Origin: Pseudomonas alkylphenolica
GTDB lineage: Bacteria; Pseudomonadota; Gammaproteobacteria; Pseudomonadales; Pseudomonadaceae
Length of the DNA stretch: 64,000 nucleotides
Assembly: GCF_004025535.1 (NCBI RefSeq)
Contig: NZ_QJRG01000034.1
Span: 496,001 to 560,000, forward strand
Direction: 5' to 3'
The translations under genes were made by a program, and so were the position numbers. The notes under the pieces were generated by a model that was given only the letters and a program-made list of their open reading frames with translations, was not told the DNA's origin and did not search any database. This document shows, one piece after another, positions 11,444-22,584 of this stretch (positions are counted from its first letter, which is position 1; the number at the start of each line of letters is the position of its first letter).

Positions 11444-12103
11444 TCAGGATTCGATCAGCGCCCGGCTCAGGGCTTTGGCCGTGTCCGGGTCGCGTTGTTC
11501 AATGGCGTCGAGAATCTGCCCATGCAGGTCGAAAACCGACTGGCAGCGTGGCGCCTGGGTGAGGTTGTGGTGCACCGTGGCGGCCACCACGCCGGAAAAA
11601 TAGCGATACAGCTCGCTCAAGGCCGGGTTGTGCGCGGCATCTACCAGGCGCTGGTGAAAGACCAGGTCGCAGCTGACATAGCGCTGCAGATCGTCGTGAA
11701 AGTGCGCGCTGCTGTGCGCCAGCGCTTCGCGTAGGCCTCTCAGGTCCTCTTCGGTACGGCGCAGTGCAGCCAGGCCAATCGCTTCGGCTTCGAGCAGATG
11801 GCGGGTTTCACGCGACTGCTCGAGGGTACAGCCAGACAGCGCCTTGATGGCCTGCAACGGGTCGACTGCAGTACGCAGGTAGCTGCCATCGCCCTGACGC
11901 ACCTCCACCAGACCGCTGAAGGCCAACACCCGCATCGCTTCGCGCACGGTATTGCGACTGATGCCCAGCTCGAGGGCCAGCTCAGGTTCGGTAGGCAAGC
12001 GCTGCCCGACCTGCCAGGCGCCGTCGAGAATACGTTGGCGTAACTGCTCCACCGCCAGCTCCACCAGAGAACGGCGGACCAGCCCTTTTCCGTTACTTGT
12101 CAC
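11444..12103 (-). CDS. FadR-subfamily GntR transcriptional regulator
   Basis: Metabolite-responsive DNA-binding regulator. The N-terminal winged helix-turn-helix covers about residues 10-75 and shows LPTEPELALELGISRNTVRE, the usual GntR recognition region. The C-terminal FCD ligand domain follows, with His residues of the sort that bind a metal (DLVFHQRLVDAAHN, VHHNL, LHGQILDAI). The start is uncertain: the GTG at 12101-12103 has a GGGTGA-type ribosome site, while a TTG at 12115 would add four residues. Just upstream of the MFS gene, which it likely regulates. Confidence 0.86.
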   Translation of the reverse strand: MTSNGKGLVRRSLVELAVEQLRQRILDGAWQVGQRLPTEPELALELGISRNTVREAMRVLAFSGLVEVRQGDGSYLRTAVDPLQAIKALSGCTLEQSRETRHLLEAEAIGLAALRRTEEDLRGLREALAHSSAHFHDDLQRYVSCDLVFHQRLVDAAHNPALSELYRYFSGVVAATVHHNLTQAPRCQSVFDLHGQILDAIEQRDPDTAKALSRALIES

Positions 12104-12238
12104 GGAGTCACCCAATCATCCTACGAATTAATCTTCCAAGCTTAGCGGAATTGGTGCGAAGCACCTATTACTTTTGCCAGTTGTGGCCGCTACCCGGCTT
12201 TGTGAGGCTTCAGGCAATTCTTCATCACGAGATTGATC

Positions 12239-13405
12239 ATGCGAAACCTGAAAATCTGGACCAGCCTCATCGTCGTGCTTGCCTTGCCGGTGATCCTGTT
12301 TCTATTGCTACCGGCAAAGGCTCAAGTCCCCAAGACCCTTTTCATTGGTATTGACGGTGTGCAGCTGGCGCACTACGAACGCCTGGGGGCGAACATTAAC
12401 CTCAAGCGACTGCACTTCAACAAAGCTTACGCTGGCGGTATTACCGGCAAGCCGAGCCAACAGGCGACCAGCAGTGGCCCAGGCTGGACAACCCTGCTTA
12501 CCGGGGTCTGGGCGAACAAGCACGGGGTCACTTCCAACGACACCAGTCTGCGCCTGAACCCGGAGTTTCCCAGCCTGTTCAAACGATTGCGCGAGGCAGC
12601 GCCGACCGCCCACCTGGCAAGCATTGTTCACTGGGCGCCGATCAACACCGCGTTTCTGCTTGAAGACGTCAAAGGCAATGACGTCACCGAAACCCAGACA
12701 TCAGATGCGCAGGTGGTCAGCAGAACGCTGGATATCCTGAACAACACCGACGCAGACTTCACCTTCATTCAGCTCGACGAACCCGATCAGATCGGCCACG
12801 ACAGCTGCTTCGGCCAGGCCTACAACGACGCCTTGCAAGTCGTCGACAATCAGCTCGGACAACTGCTGGACGCCGTAGAAGCACGGGCCCAGAGCAAGCC
12901 CGAGGAAGACTGGCTGGTGATCGTCAGCACCGATCATGGCCGCGACACATTGGGCTGCGGTCACGGTGCGCAGTCAGAGCAGGAAAAGACCCTGTTCATT
13001 GCCAGCAACAAAGCCATGAATGCCGAACTCATGAACCCCAGCGCGCCCGAGGCCAACCCTGGCCCCAATAACCTCTACGGTTATGCCAACCAGGCAAGCT
13101 TGGCGCCAACCGTTTTGCGCCATATGGGCATCGCGCTGCAGCCATCCTGGCGCCTGGACGGGACCCCGCTGCTTGGTGAGACCGGCGTGCGCAAGGCACG
13201 GGCTGACGAATCGAGCGCACGCTTGCTGTGGCACAGCCAGGACAGCGGGCAGGTGATCATTGACAAGAATGGTCGGCGGGTTGCCGAGCTGGCGGCCGCT
13301 GCTCAACAGTGGCGCGATCCAGAGGGGATGAATGGGGTGAACGACTATACGCTTGTGCTTGATCGCACACCCGCAGCGGTGCGCACCGCCGCTCCCACCG
13401 AGTAA
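12239..13405 (+). CDS. secreted or anchored alkaline-phosphatase-superfamily hydrolase
   Basis: Phosphodiesterase/nucleotide pyrophosphatase-like enzyme of 388 aa. The N-terminus MRNLKIWTSLIVVLALPVIL followed by a second hydrophobic run is a signal peptide or signal anchor, so it acts in the periplasm. Superfamily metal-site motifs are seen in order: GIDGV, the nucleophile region SGPGWTTLLTGVWANKHG, LDEPDQIGHDS, and STDHGRD with a following GHG. Substrate is unknown. Convergent with hisC, 31 bp apart. ATG at 12239 is preferred over the in-frame TTG at 12233. There is no obvious functional link with neighbours. Confidence 0.85.
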   Translation: MRNLKIWTSLIVVLALPVILFLLLPAKAQVPKTLFIGIDGVQLAHYERLGANINLKRLHFNKAYAGGITGKPSQQATSSGPGWTTLLTGVWANKHGVTSNDTSLRLNPEFPSLFKRLREAAPTAHLASIVHWAPINTAFLLEDVKGNDVTETQTSDAQVVSRTLDILNNTDADFTFIQLDEPDQIGHDSCFGQAYNDALQVVDNQLGQLLDAVEARAQSKPEEDWLVIVSTDHGRDTLGCGHGAQSEQEKTLFIASNKAMNAELMNPSAPEANPGPNNLYGYANQASLAPTVLRHMGIALQPSWRLDGTPLLGETGVRKARADESSARLLWHSQDSGQVIIDKNGRRVAELAAAAQQWRDPEGMNGVNDYTLVLDRTPAAVRTAAPTE

Positions 13406-13436
13406 CCGGCGGGAACGGGCTAGCCCCGCAATGAAC

Positions 13437-14483
13437 TTAGTTCAACGCATCAAGCAGCGCCTGGTTCATTTCCGGCGTACCAATGGTAATACGCAGGAAC
13501 TGGGCAATCCGTGCCTGCTTGAAGTGGCGCACGATCACCCCCTGCTCACGCAGCTTGGCCGCCAGCTCGCTGGCGTCATGCTGCGGATGGCGGGCAAAGA
13601 TGAAGTTGGCTGCCGAAGGCAGTACCTCGAAGCCACGGGCAGTCAGCTCAACTACCAGCTTTTCGCGACTGTCGATGACCTTGCCACAGGTTTCATCGAA
13701 GTAGGCGCGATCCTCAAACGCTGCCGCCGCACCGACAATGGCCATACGGTCCAGTGGGTAGGAGTTGAAGCTGTTCTTGATACGCTCCAGGGCCTCGATC
13801 AGGTCCGGGTGGCCCACCGCCAGGCCCACTCGCAAGCCAGCCAGCGATCGCGACTTGGACAGCGTCTGGGTGACCAGCAGGTTGTCATAGCGCTCCACCA
13901 GGCTGATAGCCGTCTGCCCACCGAAGTCGATATAGGCTTCATCGACCACCACCACCGACTCAGGGTTGGCCTTGAGCAGTTGCTCAATGGCGTCGAGCGC
14001 CAACAGGCAGCCGGTCGGGGCGTTGGGGTTAGGGAAAATGATCCCGCCGTTGGGCCTGGCGTAGTCTTCGACACGGATCTGGAACTGTTCGTCCAGCGCC
14101 ACAGCCTCGTACGGGATGCCATACAGCCCGCAGTAAACCGGATAGAAGCTGTAGCTGATATCCGGGAACAGCAGTGGTGCACCGTGCTGGAACAAACCAT
14201 GGAAAATGTGCGCCAGCACCTCATCCGAACCGTTACCGAGGAACACCTGGTTGCCATTGACCCCGTAGTACTCGGCCACGGCCTGTTTGAGCCGGTCGCT
14301 GTTGGGATCAGGGTACAGACGCAGGTTATCGTTCAATTCACCGCGCATCGCCTCCAGCGCCTTGGGCGACGGGCCATAGGGGTTCTCGTTGGTGTTGAGC
14401 TTGACCAGCTTGGCCAGCTTCGGCTGTTCACCCGGCACGTAAGGCACCAGGTCCTTGACGAAGGGGCTCCAGAATTTACTCAT
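13437..14483 (-). CDS. hisC: histidinol-phosphate aminotransferase
   Basis: PLP-dependent enzyme converting imidazole-acetol phosphate to histidinol phosphate, with glutamate as donor. The 348-aa product starts [21 protein letters not shown] and shows [12 protein letters not shown] for substrate binding, [10 protein letters not shown] for the PLP aspartate, and the PLP lysine in [14 protein letters not shown] near residue 210. It starts 2 nt after hisD ends, so the two are translationally coupled. Pseudomonads often have more than one HisC-like enzyme; this one is the copy in the murA-hisG-hisD block. Confidence 0.95.
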   Translation of the reverse strand: MSKFWSPFVKDLVPYVPGEQPKLAKLVKLNTNENPYGPSPKALEAMRGELNDNLRLYPDPNSDRLKQAVAEYYGVNGNQVFLGNGSDEVLAHIFHGLFQHGAPLLFPDISYSFYPVYCGLYGIPYEAVALDEQFQIRVEDYARPNGGIIFPNPNAPTGCLLALDAIEQLLKANPESVVVVDEAYIDFGGQTAISLVERYDNLLVTQTLSKSRSLAGLRVGLAVGHPDLIEALERIKNSFNSYPLDRMAIVGAAAAFEDRAYFDETCGKVIDSREKLVVELTARGFEVLPSAANFIFARHPQHDASELAAKLREQGVIVRHFKQARIAQFLRITIGTPEMNQALLDALN

Positions 14484-14485
14484 GT

Positions 14486-15811
14486 TCAGTTCCCCTTTTT
14501 ATCGGCAAGGATGCGGTATTCAGCGCTACGGGCGTGCGCGGTCAGCGATTCGCCACGGGCCAGGACCGAGGCCGTGTGGCCAAGTTCGGACGCGCCCTGC
14601 TCCGAGCAGAAGATGATCGAAGAGCGCTTCTGGAAGTCATAGACCCCCAGTGGCGACGAGAAGCGTGCGGTACCCGAGGTAGGCAGCACGTGGTTAGGGC
14701 CTGCGCAGTAATCGCCCAGGGCTTCGCTGGTGTGACGGCCCATGAAGATCGCGCCGGCGTGACGGATATGCGGCAGCCAGGCCTGCGGGTCGGCCACCGA
14801 CAGCTCCAGGTGCTCGGGGGCAATGCGGTTGGCCACTTCCATGGCCTGTTCCATGTCACGCACCTGAATCAACGCACCACGGCCGTTGATCGAGGTCTTG
14901 ATGATTTCGGCACGCTCCATGGTTGGCAACAGCTTGTCGATGCTGGCAGCGACCTTGTCAAGGAACGCCGCATCGGGGCTGACCAGGATCGACTGGGCAT
15001 CTTCGTCGTGCTCGGCCTGGGAGAACAGGTCCATGGCGATCCAGTCCGGATCGGTCTGACCGTCACAGACCACGAGGATTTCCGAAGGGCCGGCAATCAT
15101 GTCGATGCCGACCTGGCCGAACACGTGGCGTTTGGCCGTGGCCACGTAAATATTGCCAGGACCGACCACCTTATCCACCTGCGGCACGCTTTCGGTGCCA
15201 TAGGCCAGTGCGGCCACGGCCTGGGCGCCACCAATGGTGAACACCCGGTCAACGCCTGCGATGCAGGCTGCGGCCAGCACCAGTTCGTTGATCTCACCCC
15301 GCGGGGTCGGCACCACCATTACCACTTCACCGACGCCGGCAACCTTGGCTGGAATCGCATTCATCAGTACTGACGAAGGGTACGACGCCTTGCCGCCTGG
15401 CACATACAGGCCGGCACGGTCCAGCGGGGTGACTTTCTGGCCCAATACGGTGCCATCGGCTTCGGTGTAGCTCCAGGAGTCCTGTTTTTGCCGTTCGTGG
15501 TAGCTGCGTACACGGTCCGCGGCCTTTTCGAGGGCCTCACGCTGGGCCGGGGTGATGCGGGTCAGCGCTTGTTCCAGGCGCTCACGGCCCAGAATCAGGT
15601 CATTGATCGACGTGGCTTCAACACCGTCAAAACGCTGGGTGAATTCCACCAGCGCAGCATCGCCGCGCTCGCGCACCGCCTTGATGATGTCGAGCACGCG
15701 CTGGTTGACCGCGTCGTCAGACACACTTTCCCAGCTCAACAGATGATCCAGATGTCGGGCGAAATCCGGGTCAGCGGCATTGAGTCGGGCAATTGCAGTG
15801 GACGTGGTCAT
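14486..15811 (-). CDS. hisD: histidinol dehydrogenase
   Basis: Zinc- and NAD-dependent enzyme for the last two steps of histidine synthesis (histidinol to histidine). The product is 441 aa, close to the usual length. Visible motifs: [14 protein letters not shown], the nucleotide-binding region [35 protein letters not shown], the catalytic Glu-His in IAPEHLEL, and the C-terminal [14 protein letters not shown] with a zinc-ligand His. Middle gene of hisG-hisD-hisC. Confidence 0.96.
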   Translation of the reverse strand: MTTSTAIARLNAADPDFARHLDHLLSWESVSDDAVNQRVLDIIKAVRERGDAALVEFTQRFDGVEATSINDLILGRERLEQALTRITPAQREALEKAADRVRSYHERQKQDSWSYTEADGTVLGQKVTPLDRAGLYVPGGKASYPSSVLMNAIPAKVAGVGEVVMVVPTPRGEINELVLAAACIAGVDRVFTIGGAQAVAALAYGTESVPQVDKVVGPGNIYVATAKRHVFGQVGIDMIAGPSEILVVCDGQTDPDWIAMDLFSQAEHDEDAQSILVSPDAAFLDKVAASIDKLLPTMERAEIIKTSINGRGALIQVRDMEQAMEVANRIAPEHLELSVADPQAWLPHIRHAGAIFMGRHTSEALGDYCAGPNHVLPTSGTARFSSPLGVYDFQKRSSIIFCSEQGASELGHTASVLARGESLTAHARSAEYRILADKKGN

Positions 15812-15909
15812 AGCGAGGGCCTCAATAAATGGCGAATGCTCAGGCGCCCTAAGCTACCAGTCCATCCGCGCGGGCACCCGAGAAAATTGGCTATGACGCG
15901 GATAGACGG

Positions 15910-15930
15910 GCGCGACAGCGAAGGTCGCGC
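15910..15930. other. small inverted repeat between hisG and hisD
   Basis: GCGCGAC (15910-15916) and GTCGCGC (15924-15930) can form a 7-bp stem with a 7-nt loop in the 126-nt gap between hisG and hisD. I see no leader peptide rich in His codons, so this is not a classical his attenuator. Confidence 0.35.
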
Positions 15931-15937
15931 GCAGAAG

Positions 15938-16573
15938 TCAGCCGCGGTGTCGCGATTCGACAGCCTGGCGCAGGGTGTCGATCAGGCTCTGGATGCGGGC
16001 ATGCTGCATCTTCATCGAAGCCTTGTTGACCACCAGCCGGGAGCTGATGGTGGCAATCAGTTCCTGAGGTTCCAGGCCGTTTGCACGCAGGGTATTACCG
16101 GTATCGACGACATCGATGATCTTGTCTGCCAGGCCGATCAACGGCGCCAGCTCCATCGAGCCGTACAGCTTGATGATATCGACCTGTCGGCCCTGCTCGG
16201 CGTAATAACGCTTGGCGACATTGACGAACTTGGTCGCCACGCGCAGGCGTCCCTTGGGCTCGACGGCGCCAACAGCACCGGCGGTCATCAGCTTGCACTG
16301 GGCAATCTGCAGGTCCAGCGGCTCATACATGCCCTGGCCGCCGTACTCCATCAGCACGTCCTTGCCGGCCACACCCAGGTCGGCAGCGCCATGCTCGACG
16401 TAGGTCGGCACGTCGGTTGCGCGCACGATCAGCAGGCGCACATCGTCCTGCGTCGTAGGGATGATCAGCTTGCGGCTCTTGTCCGGGTTCTCGGTCGGCA
16501 CGATACCGGCTTCTGCCAGCAATGGCAGGGTATCGTCGAGAATCCGACCTTTGGATAGCGCGATGGTCAACAT
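15938..16573 (-). CDS. hisG: ATP phosphoribosyltransferase, short form
   Basis: First enzyme of histidine synthesis, joining ATP and PRPP. The 211-aa product is the short form, lacking the C-terminal regulatory domain of the roughly 300-aa form. Motifs seen: [15 protein letters not shown] at the start, [15 protein letters not shown], and the PRPP-binding loop [13 protein letters not shown]. Short-form HisG is known to need the HisZ regulatory partner (a HisRS-like protein), and no hisZ is in this window. It lies between murA and hisD, a genus-typical order. Confidence 0.95.
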   Translation of the reverse strand: MLTIALSKGRILDDTLPLLAEAGIVPTENPDKSRKLIIPTTQDDVRLLIVRATDVPTYVEHGAADLGVAGKDVLMEYGGQGMYEPLDLQIAQCKLMTAGAVGAVEPKGRLRVATKFVNVAKRYYAEQGRQVDIIKLYGSMELAPLIGLADKIIDVVDTGNTLRANGLEPQELIATISSRLVVNKASMKMQHARIQSLIDTLRQAVESRHRG

Positions 16574-16603
16574 GGGAAACGTCGGTCCTTATGCGGCTAC
16601 AGC

Positions 16604-16629
16604 CGGTCGGGCCCGAGATGGCCCGACCG
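16604..16629. other. GC-rich hairpin between murA and hisG
   Basis: CGGTCGGGC (16604-16612) and GCCCGACCG (16621-16629) pair perfectly around an 8-nt loop. With no T-run on either side it looks more like an intercistronic processing or stabilising hairpin than a terminator. Confidence 0.5.
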
Positions 16630-16680
16630 CATTCAATTCGGTGCAGCAGTTGGCTGGCGCGTCCCTGCGCCGATCACAGA

Positions 16681-17964
<1,284 letters not shown>

Positions 17965-17970
17965 TTAGGC

Positions 17971-18210
17971 TCAGTTGCGCTCAGCCCAGGCTGCGCTGCT
18001 GAAAAATTTCATGGTTACCGCATGGATGCTGCCATCGGTGATCCACGGGTTAAGGTGAGCATAGATCTGCTGCTGACGCTTGACCGGGCTCAGGGCCGCC
18101 AATTCGTCGCTGATCACGTTCAACTGGAAGTTGCAGCCTTCGCCTTCAACTTCGACCCGGGTTCCCGGCAACTTTTCTTCAAGGAAGTTCTTAACTTCTA
18201 CGGCCTGCAT
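17971..18210 (-). CDS. ibaG: BolA-like protein IbaG
   Basis: Small BolA-family protein, 79 aa, known in E. coli (YrbA) as an acid-stress and iron-sulfur/glutaredoxin-linked factor coded next to murA. The product begins MQAVEVKNFLEEKLPGTRVE and has the class II KH-like fold with the conserved block IYAHLNPWITDGSIHAVTMK. The frame is open upstream to 18429, but the ATG at 18210 matches the family length and start, and lies after the terminator that ends the mla operon. Confidence 0.93.
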   Translation of the reverse strand: MQAVEVKNFLEEKLPGTRVEVEGEGCNFQLNVISDELAALSPVKRQQQIYAHLNPWITDGSIHAVTMKFFSSAAWAERN

Positions 18211-18255
18211 GCTCAACCTCAATCGGCGCCCAGTGCGCGCGGGTCGGCCATGATA

Positions 18256-18318
18256 CAAAAAAGCCCCTCGCCTGCGAACCCCGTAAACGAGGACTCTGAC
18301 AGAGGGGCTCGTTTTTGA
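18256..18318 (-). terminator. Rho-independent terminator after the mla operon
   Basis: On the minus strand AGCCCCTC (18302-18309 complement) pairs with GAGGGGCT (18262-18269 complement) and is followed by a T-run. The loop is long (about 32 nt) and has an inner CGAGGA/CCTCG-like substructure. It lies 8 bp past the mlaB stop, and a T-run on the plus strand makes it potentially bidirectional. Confidence 0.75.
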
Positions 18319-18325
18319 CTGGCGG

Positions 18326-18631
18326 TTACTGCCCCGCCAGCACCTCTTCAAGATCGTAGACCTCGGCGATTTCGCGCATGTCCTGAGGCATGGCGCGAAC
18401 TTCGACCGCTTTGCCAGCAGCCTTGCCATCGCGGATGAAGGCCAGCAACAGCGACAAGCCGACGCTGCTGGATTTCTCCACGCTGGAGCAATCGAGCACC
18501 AGAGCGGTGGCCTTGCTTGCGCTGATCAAGGCCTTGCCTTCCTTGCGCAAGGCAGGCCCGCTGCGGTAGTCCAGCACCCCGGCCAGGCTCAGTACACCAG
18601 GCTCGCTCATGGTCACGGCGCTGCTGGTCAT
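18326..18631 (-). CDS. mlaB: STAS-domain protein MlaB (Ttg2E)
   Basis: Cytoplasmic STAS-domain subunit that binds the MlaF ATPase and is needed for assembly and activity of the MlaFEDB phospholipid transporter. The 101-aa product shows LAGVLDYRSGPALRKEG and the STAS loop LDCSSVEKSSSVGLSLLLAF with its conserved Ser. The start overlaps the mlaC stop (ATGA-type), as in other mla operons. Last gene of the operon. Confidence 0.9.
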   Translation of the reverse strand: MTSSAVTMSEPGVLSLAGVLDYRSGPALRKEGKALISASKATALVLDCSSVEKSSSVGLSLLLAFIRDGKAAGKAVEVRAMPQDMREIAEVYDLEEVLAGQ

Positions 18632-19278
18632 TGCGCCTGCTTCTCGGTTTCCTGCTCGGCAGTTTCCTTGGCCTTGGCCACTTCACCCGCCCAACCATCG
18701 ATGGTCTTGTCGAGGTTGTTGCCGTTGCGGCTCATCGCGTCAGCAAACTGGTCACGGAACAGTTTGCCGATGTTGATGCCATTGACAATGACGTTGCGCA
18801 CCTTCCACTCGTCATTGATCTTGGTCATGGTGTACTGCACCGGGTAGATGGCGCCGTTGTTGCCCTTGACCGTCATATCGACGCTGGCACGGTCGCTACC
18901 GTCCTTTTTCTCCGCACCGACGGTAATGCCCTGGTTGTTGTACTCCAGCAAGGCGTTGCCGTAGAACTGCATCAGGCTGCGTTTGAAGTTCTCCTGAAAG
19001 CGCTGCATCTGCTCAGGCGAGGCGTTGCGCGAATACTTCACGGTCATGATGCTGCGGGAAATGCCATCGGCATCGACCACCGGCCCCAGATTGGCGTTCA
19101 AGGCATCATAGAACGCACTCGGGTTGGTCTTGTACTGCTCTTTGTTGGCCTTCAGGTCGGCCAGCAACTGGTTAGTCGTACCCTGAATCACCTCTTTGGG
19201 GGACTGAGCAGCTGCGCCAGCCATCAACGGCAGCGCCGCCAGCAGCACCAACAGGCCGCGTCGCAGGATTGAAATCAT
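18628..19278 (-). CDS. mlaC: periplasmic phospholipid-binding protein MlaC (Ttg2D)
   Basis: Soluble periplasmic carrier that moves phospholipids between the outer-membrane MlaA-porin complex and the inner-membrane MlaFEDB complex. The 216-aa product has a signal peptide (MISILRRGLLVLLAALPLMAG, cleavage after about AAA), then the MlaC fold with VIQGTTNQLLADLKANKEQY and YTMTKINDEWKVRNVIVNG. Its C-terminus is a charged helix ending in ETEKQAQ. mlaA is not in this window. Confidence 0.94.
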   Translation of the reverse strand: MISILRRGLLVLLAALPLMAGAAAQSPKEVIQGTTNQLLADLKANKEQYKTNPSAFYDALNANLGPVVDADGISRSIMTVKYSRNASPEQMQRFQENFKRSLMQFYGNALLEYNNQGITVGAEKKDGSDRASVDMTVKGNNGAIYPVQYTMTKINDEWKVRNVIVNGINIGKLFRDQFADAMSRNGNNLDKTIDGWAGEVAKAKETAEQETEKQAQ

Positions 19279-19287
19279 GGAAACTCC

Positions 19288-19755
19288 TTATTTAGCTTCT
19301 TTGCCAACGGTATTAAGCAGGAACTTGCCAATCAGATCTTCCAGCACCAGCGCCGACTGGGTGTCATGGATGGTTGCACCATCCTTGAGCACCACATCGT
19401 CACCCCCCACGCTGATACCGATGTACTTCTCGCCGAGCAACCCAGCGGTGAGGATAGATGCAGTGGAGTCGGTAGGCAGGTTGTCTACGGTTTTTTCCAG
19501 CTGCAGCGTCACCCGACCGGTGTAGGTATCGCGATCCAGATCAATGGCCGTGACCTTGCCGATGGTTACACCGGCCATGGTCACTTTAGCTCTGACAGTC
19601 AAACCGGCGATATTGTCGAAGTACGCGTAAACTTTATACGTATCGCTGCTCGGGCTTGCCGACAGGCCGCTGACACGCAGGGCCAGCAGGATCAGCGCCA
19701 GAATCCCGGCCAGAAGAAACAGGCCGACACCGATTTCCAGGGTGCGGTTTTGCAT
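19288..19755 (-). CDS. mlaD: MCE-domain protein MlaD (Ttg2C)
   Basis: Inner-membrane anchored MCE protein that forms the hexameric ring on the periplasmic side of MlaFEDB. The 155-aa product has one N-terminal membrane helix (IGVGLFLLAGILALILLALR) and one MCE domain with YKVYAYFDNIAGLTVRAKV split over the strand-loop core, VTMAGVTIGKV, and LLGEKYIGISVGG. The stop and start codons of mlaE and mlaD overlap as TGATG, showing translational coupling. Confidence 0.95.
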   Translation of the reverse strand: MQNRTLEIGVGLFLLAGILALILLALRVSGLSASPSSDTYKVYAYFDNIAGLTVRAKVTMAGVTIGKVTAIDLDRDTYTGRVTLQLEKTVDNLPTDSTASILTAGLLGEKYIGISVGGDDVVLKDGATIHDTQSALVLEDLIGKFLLNTVGKEAK

Positions 19756-20552
19756 CAGAAATCTCCAAACATCAAGGCGGTCAGAATAAAGTCCAGACCC
19801 AGGACTGCCAACGAGGCATAGACCACGGTCTTGGTAGTGGCACGACTGATCCCCTCTGAGGTGGGCTCACAGTCATAGCCTTGGAATACGGCAATCCACG
19901 TCACGACAAAGGCAAATACCAGGCTCTTGATCACGCCGTTGAGGACGTCATCGGTGAACGACACGCTGTTTTGCATGTTCGCCCAGAATGAACCTTCATA
20001 GACACCCAGCCAGTCCACCGCCACCCAGGACCCACCCCAGATGCCGACCACGCTGAAGATCAGCGCCAGCAACGGCAGCGAGATGAAGCCGGCCCACAGG
20101 CGTGGGGCAACGATGTACTTGAGCGGATCGACACCAATCATTTCGAGGCTGGAAAGCTGCTCGGTGGACTTCATGTTGCCGATTTCAGCAGTCAATGCTG
20201 AACCGGCACGCCCGGCGAACAGCAACGCGGTTACCACCGGCCCCAGCTCACGCAGCAGCGTCAGGGCAACCATCTGCCCCACTGCCTGCTCGGAACCGTA
20301 CTTGGTCAGGATGCTGAACCCCTGCAGAGCCAGCACCATGCCGATGAACACGCCCGATACGACAATGATCGCCAGCGACAGTACGCCCACCGAATACAAT
20401 TGCCTGACCAGCAGCTGGAAGCCACCACCGGTACCGCTACGGCCAACCAGCGAGTGCATCAGGAACAGGAAAGACCGGCCGAGCACGGCCAGTACGTCGA
20501 TGGCCGATCGGCCAAAGCGACGAATACGTTCGAGCAAGGATTTTCTGCGCAT
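19755..20552 (-). CDS. mlaE: phospholipid ABC transporter permease MlaE (Ttg2B)
   Basis: Permease dimer of the MlaFEDB lipid transporter. The 265-aa product is hydrophobic, with five to six membrane segments, and shows the MlaE family stretch [20 protein letters not shown] followed by [20 protein letters not shown], the coupling helix that contacts MlaF. The ATG at 20552 overlaps the mlaF stop as TGATG and is preferred to the TTG one codon upstream. Confidence 0.95.
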   Translation of the reverse strand: MRRKSLLERIRRFGRSAIDVLAVLGRSFLFLMHSLVGRSGTGGGFQLLVRQLYSVGVLSLAIIVVSGVFIGMVLALQGFSILTKYGSEQAVGQMVALTLLRELGPVVTALLFAGRAGSALTAEIGNMKSTEQLSSLEMIGVDPLKYIVAPRLWAGFISLPLLALIFSVVGIWGGSWVAVDWLGVYEGSFWANMQNSVSFTDDVLNGVIKSLVFAFVVTWIAVFQGYDCEPTSEGISRATTKTVVYASLAVLGLDFILTALMFGDF

Positions 20553-21361
20553 CAACGCTTCCCCAGAAGATCGGCGCGGTAATCCGGCGCAGGAAAGTGA
20601 AAGGGCACCGGACCGTCCGGATCGCCTTTCATGAACTGACGAATGCGCGGGTTATCAGAGCCCATCAACTCGTCCGGCGTGCCCTGGCCAAGCACCTGAC
20701 CATCGCCGACCACATAGATGTAGTCGGCAATACTGGCCGTTTCGGCGAGGTCGTGAGAGACCACGATGCTGGTAATGCCCAAGGCATCGTTGAGCAGGCG
20801 GATCAGACGCACCAGAACGCCCATGGCAATGGGGTCCTGACCGACGAACGGTTCGTCGTACATGAGAATCTGCGGGTCCAGGGCAATCGCCCGCGCCAGG
20901 GCAACCCGGCGTTTCATGCCACCGGACAGCTCGTCAGGCATCAGCTCGATGGCCCCGCGCAAGCCTACGGCCTGCAGTTTCATCAGGACGATGTCGCGGA
21001 TCATTTCGTCTGACAGCTGGGTATGTACACGCAGCGGGAACGCCACGTTCTCGAACACGTCGAGATCGGTAAACAGCGCCCCGCTCTGGAACAGCACGCC
21101 CATTTGCTTGCGCGCATCGAACAGATCACTGCGCGACAGCGTCGGCAGGTTCTGCCCGGCAACCCAGACTTCGCCGCTGCTCGGGCGCAACTGTGCCCCC
21201 ATCAGACGCAACAGTGTGGTCTTGCCGCACCCGGAAGGCCCCATGATGCCGGTGACCTTGCCGCGGGGAATGCGTATATCGACATTATTGAAGATGCTGC
21301 GCGAACCGCGCTTGAAGGAGACGCCCTTCAACTCGACCGCGTAGGCGTTATCAACGCTCAT
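20552..21361 (-). CDS. mlaF: phospholipid ABC transporter ATPase MlaF (Ttg2A)
   Basis: Cytosolic ATPase subunit of the Mla lipid transporter; in P. putida the operon was named ttg2 for toluene tolerance. The 269-aa product has Walker [10 protein letters not shown] near residues 40-48, the signature [17 protein letters not shown], and Walker [14 protein letters not shown] with the H-loop in VVSHDL. First gene of mlaFEDCB, whose cistrons overlap or nearly touch. Divergent from kdsD with 248 bp between the two start codons. Confidence 0.96.
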   Translation of the reverse strand: MSVDNAYAVELKGVSFKRGSRSIFNNVDIRIPRGKVTGIMGPSGCGKTTLLRLMGAQLRPSSGEVWVAGQNLPTLSRSDLFDARKQMGVLFQSGALFTDLDVFENVAFPLRVHTQLSDEMIRDIVLMKLQAVGLRGAIELMPDELSGGMKRRVALARAIALDPQILMYDEPFVGQDPIAMGVLVRLIRLLNDALGITSIVVSHDLAETASIADYIYVVGDGQVLGQGTPDELMGSDNPRIRQFMKGDPDGPVPFHFPAPDYRADLLGKR

Positions 21362-21566
21362 CTAGACTCCTTGCGATGCAGCCTTCTCACTCAGACGCGC
21401 GCCCCCTTCATGGAGGCACGCACGCCCTAAGCGGGCCGAACAGGCGGCGAACTATAGCATCGCTGATAGCCGCGCCCCAAGGCCGCCGCCGCGCTTGTTC
21501 AGGCTGGGTTAAGCTTGCAGAGCGACTGTATGACAATCACAAGGTGAGGGATTTGCGCATTACCGC

Positions 21567-21572
21567 TATAAT
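21567..21572 (+). promoter_or_regulatory. candidate -10 box upstream of kdsD
   Basis: A perfect TATAAT 38 nt before the kdsD start codon. No good -35 hexamer lies at 16-18 bp spacing, so it would need an activator or an extended contact. The divergent mlaF promoter must share this 248-bp region. Confidence 0.4.
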
Positions 21573-21609
21573 CGCCGCCTTTTCTTCATCAGGCATTCCG
21601 ATTTTCGAC

Positions 21610-22584
21610 ATGAGCCAATCCAGCGACCTGATCCAATCCGCTCAACGCACCATCCGTTTCGAACTCGAGGCGGTTGAGGGTTTGTTAGCCCACATCGACG
21701 CCGATTTCGTCAAGGCATGCGAGCTGGTCCTGGCCAGCAAGGGCCGCGTGGTCGTGGTCGGCATGGGCAAGTCGGGGCACATCGGCAACAAGATCGCGGC
21801 CACGTTGGCCAGCACCGGAACCCCGGCGTTTTTTGTTCATCCGGCCGAAGCCAGCCACGGCGACATGGGCATGATCACCCGTGACGATGTCATCCTGGCC
21901 CTGTCCAACTCCGGCTCGACCGCCGAGATCGTTACCCTGCTGCCGCTGATCAAGCGCCTGGGTATCCAGTTGATCAGCCTGACCGGCAACCCGGATTCGC
22001 CACTGGCCAAGGCCGCCGAGGTCAACCTCGATGCCCGCGTGGCGCAGGAAGCCTGCCCGCTGAACCTGGCACCCACCTCTTCGACCACGGCTGCGCTGGT
22101 CCTGGGCGACGCCCTGGCGATCGCCCTGCTCGAGGCGCGCGGCTTTACTGCTGAAGACTTCGCCTTCTCCCACCCGGGTGGTGCCCTGGGCCGCCGCCTG
22201 CTGCTGAAGGTCGAGAACGTCATGCACTCAGGCGAAGAACTGCCGCAGGTGCAACGTGGCACCTTGCTCAAGGACGCACTCCTTGAAATGTCTCGTAAAG
22301 GTCTGGGGATGACTGTCATTCTGGAAGCCGACGGACGGTTGGCCGGTATCTTCACTGACGGTGACTTGCGCCGTAGCCTGGATCGCAACATCGATGTGCA
22401 CACGACCCTGATCGAAAACGTCATGACCGTCCACGGCAAGACAGCTCGCGCCGACATGCTCGCCGCCGAAGCCCTGAAAATCATGGAAGACCACAAGATC
22501 AGTGCCCTGGTGGTGATCGACAAGGACGAGCGCCCGGTGGGCGCCCTGAACATGCACGATCTGTTGCGTGCAGGAGTGATGTAA
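21610..22584 (+). CDS. kdsD: arabinose-5-phosphate isomerase KdsD
   Basis: Interconverts ribulose-5-phosphate and arabinose-5-phosphate, the first step to Kdo for the LPS inner core. The 324-aa product has an N-terminal SIS sugar-phosphate domain (VVVVGMGKSGHIGNKIAATL, LSNSGSTAEI, FSHPGGALGRRLL) and two C-terminal CBS domains (VENVMHSGEELP; IENVMTVHGKTARADML). The ATG at 21610 matches the family start MSQSSDLIQSAQRTI. First gene of kdsD-kdsC-lptCAB. Confidence 0.95.
   Translation: MSQSSDLIQSAQRTIRFELEAVEGLLAHIDADFVKACELVLASKGRVVVVGMGKSGHIGNKIAATLASTGTPAFFVHPAEASHGDMGMITRDDVILALSNSGSTAEIVTLLPLIKRLGIQLISLTGNPDSPLAKAAEVNLDARVAQEACPLNLAPTSSTTAALVLGDALAIALLEARGFTAEDFAFSHPGGALGRRLLLKVENVMHSGEELPQVQRGTLLKDALLEMSRKGLGMTVILEADGRLAGIFTDGDLRRSLDRNIDVHTTLIENVMTVHGKTARADMLAAEALKIMEDHKISALVVIDKDERPVGALNMHDLLRAGVM

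Noticed and set aside
15812..15937. Histidine leader-peptide attenuator
   Set aside because: No small ORF with a run of His codons and no terminator with T-run; only a 7-bp inverted repeat.
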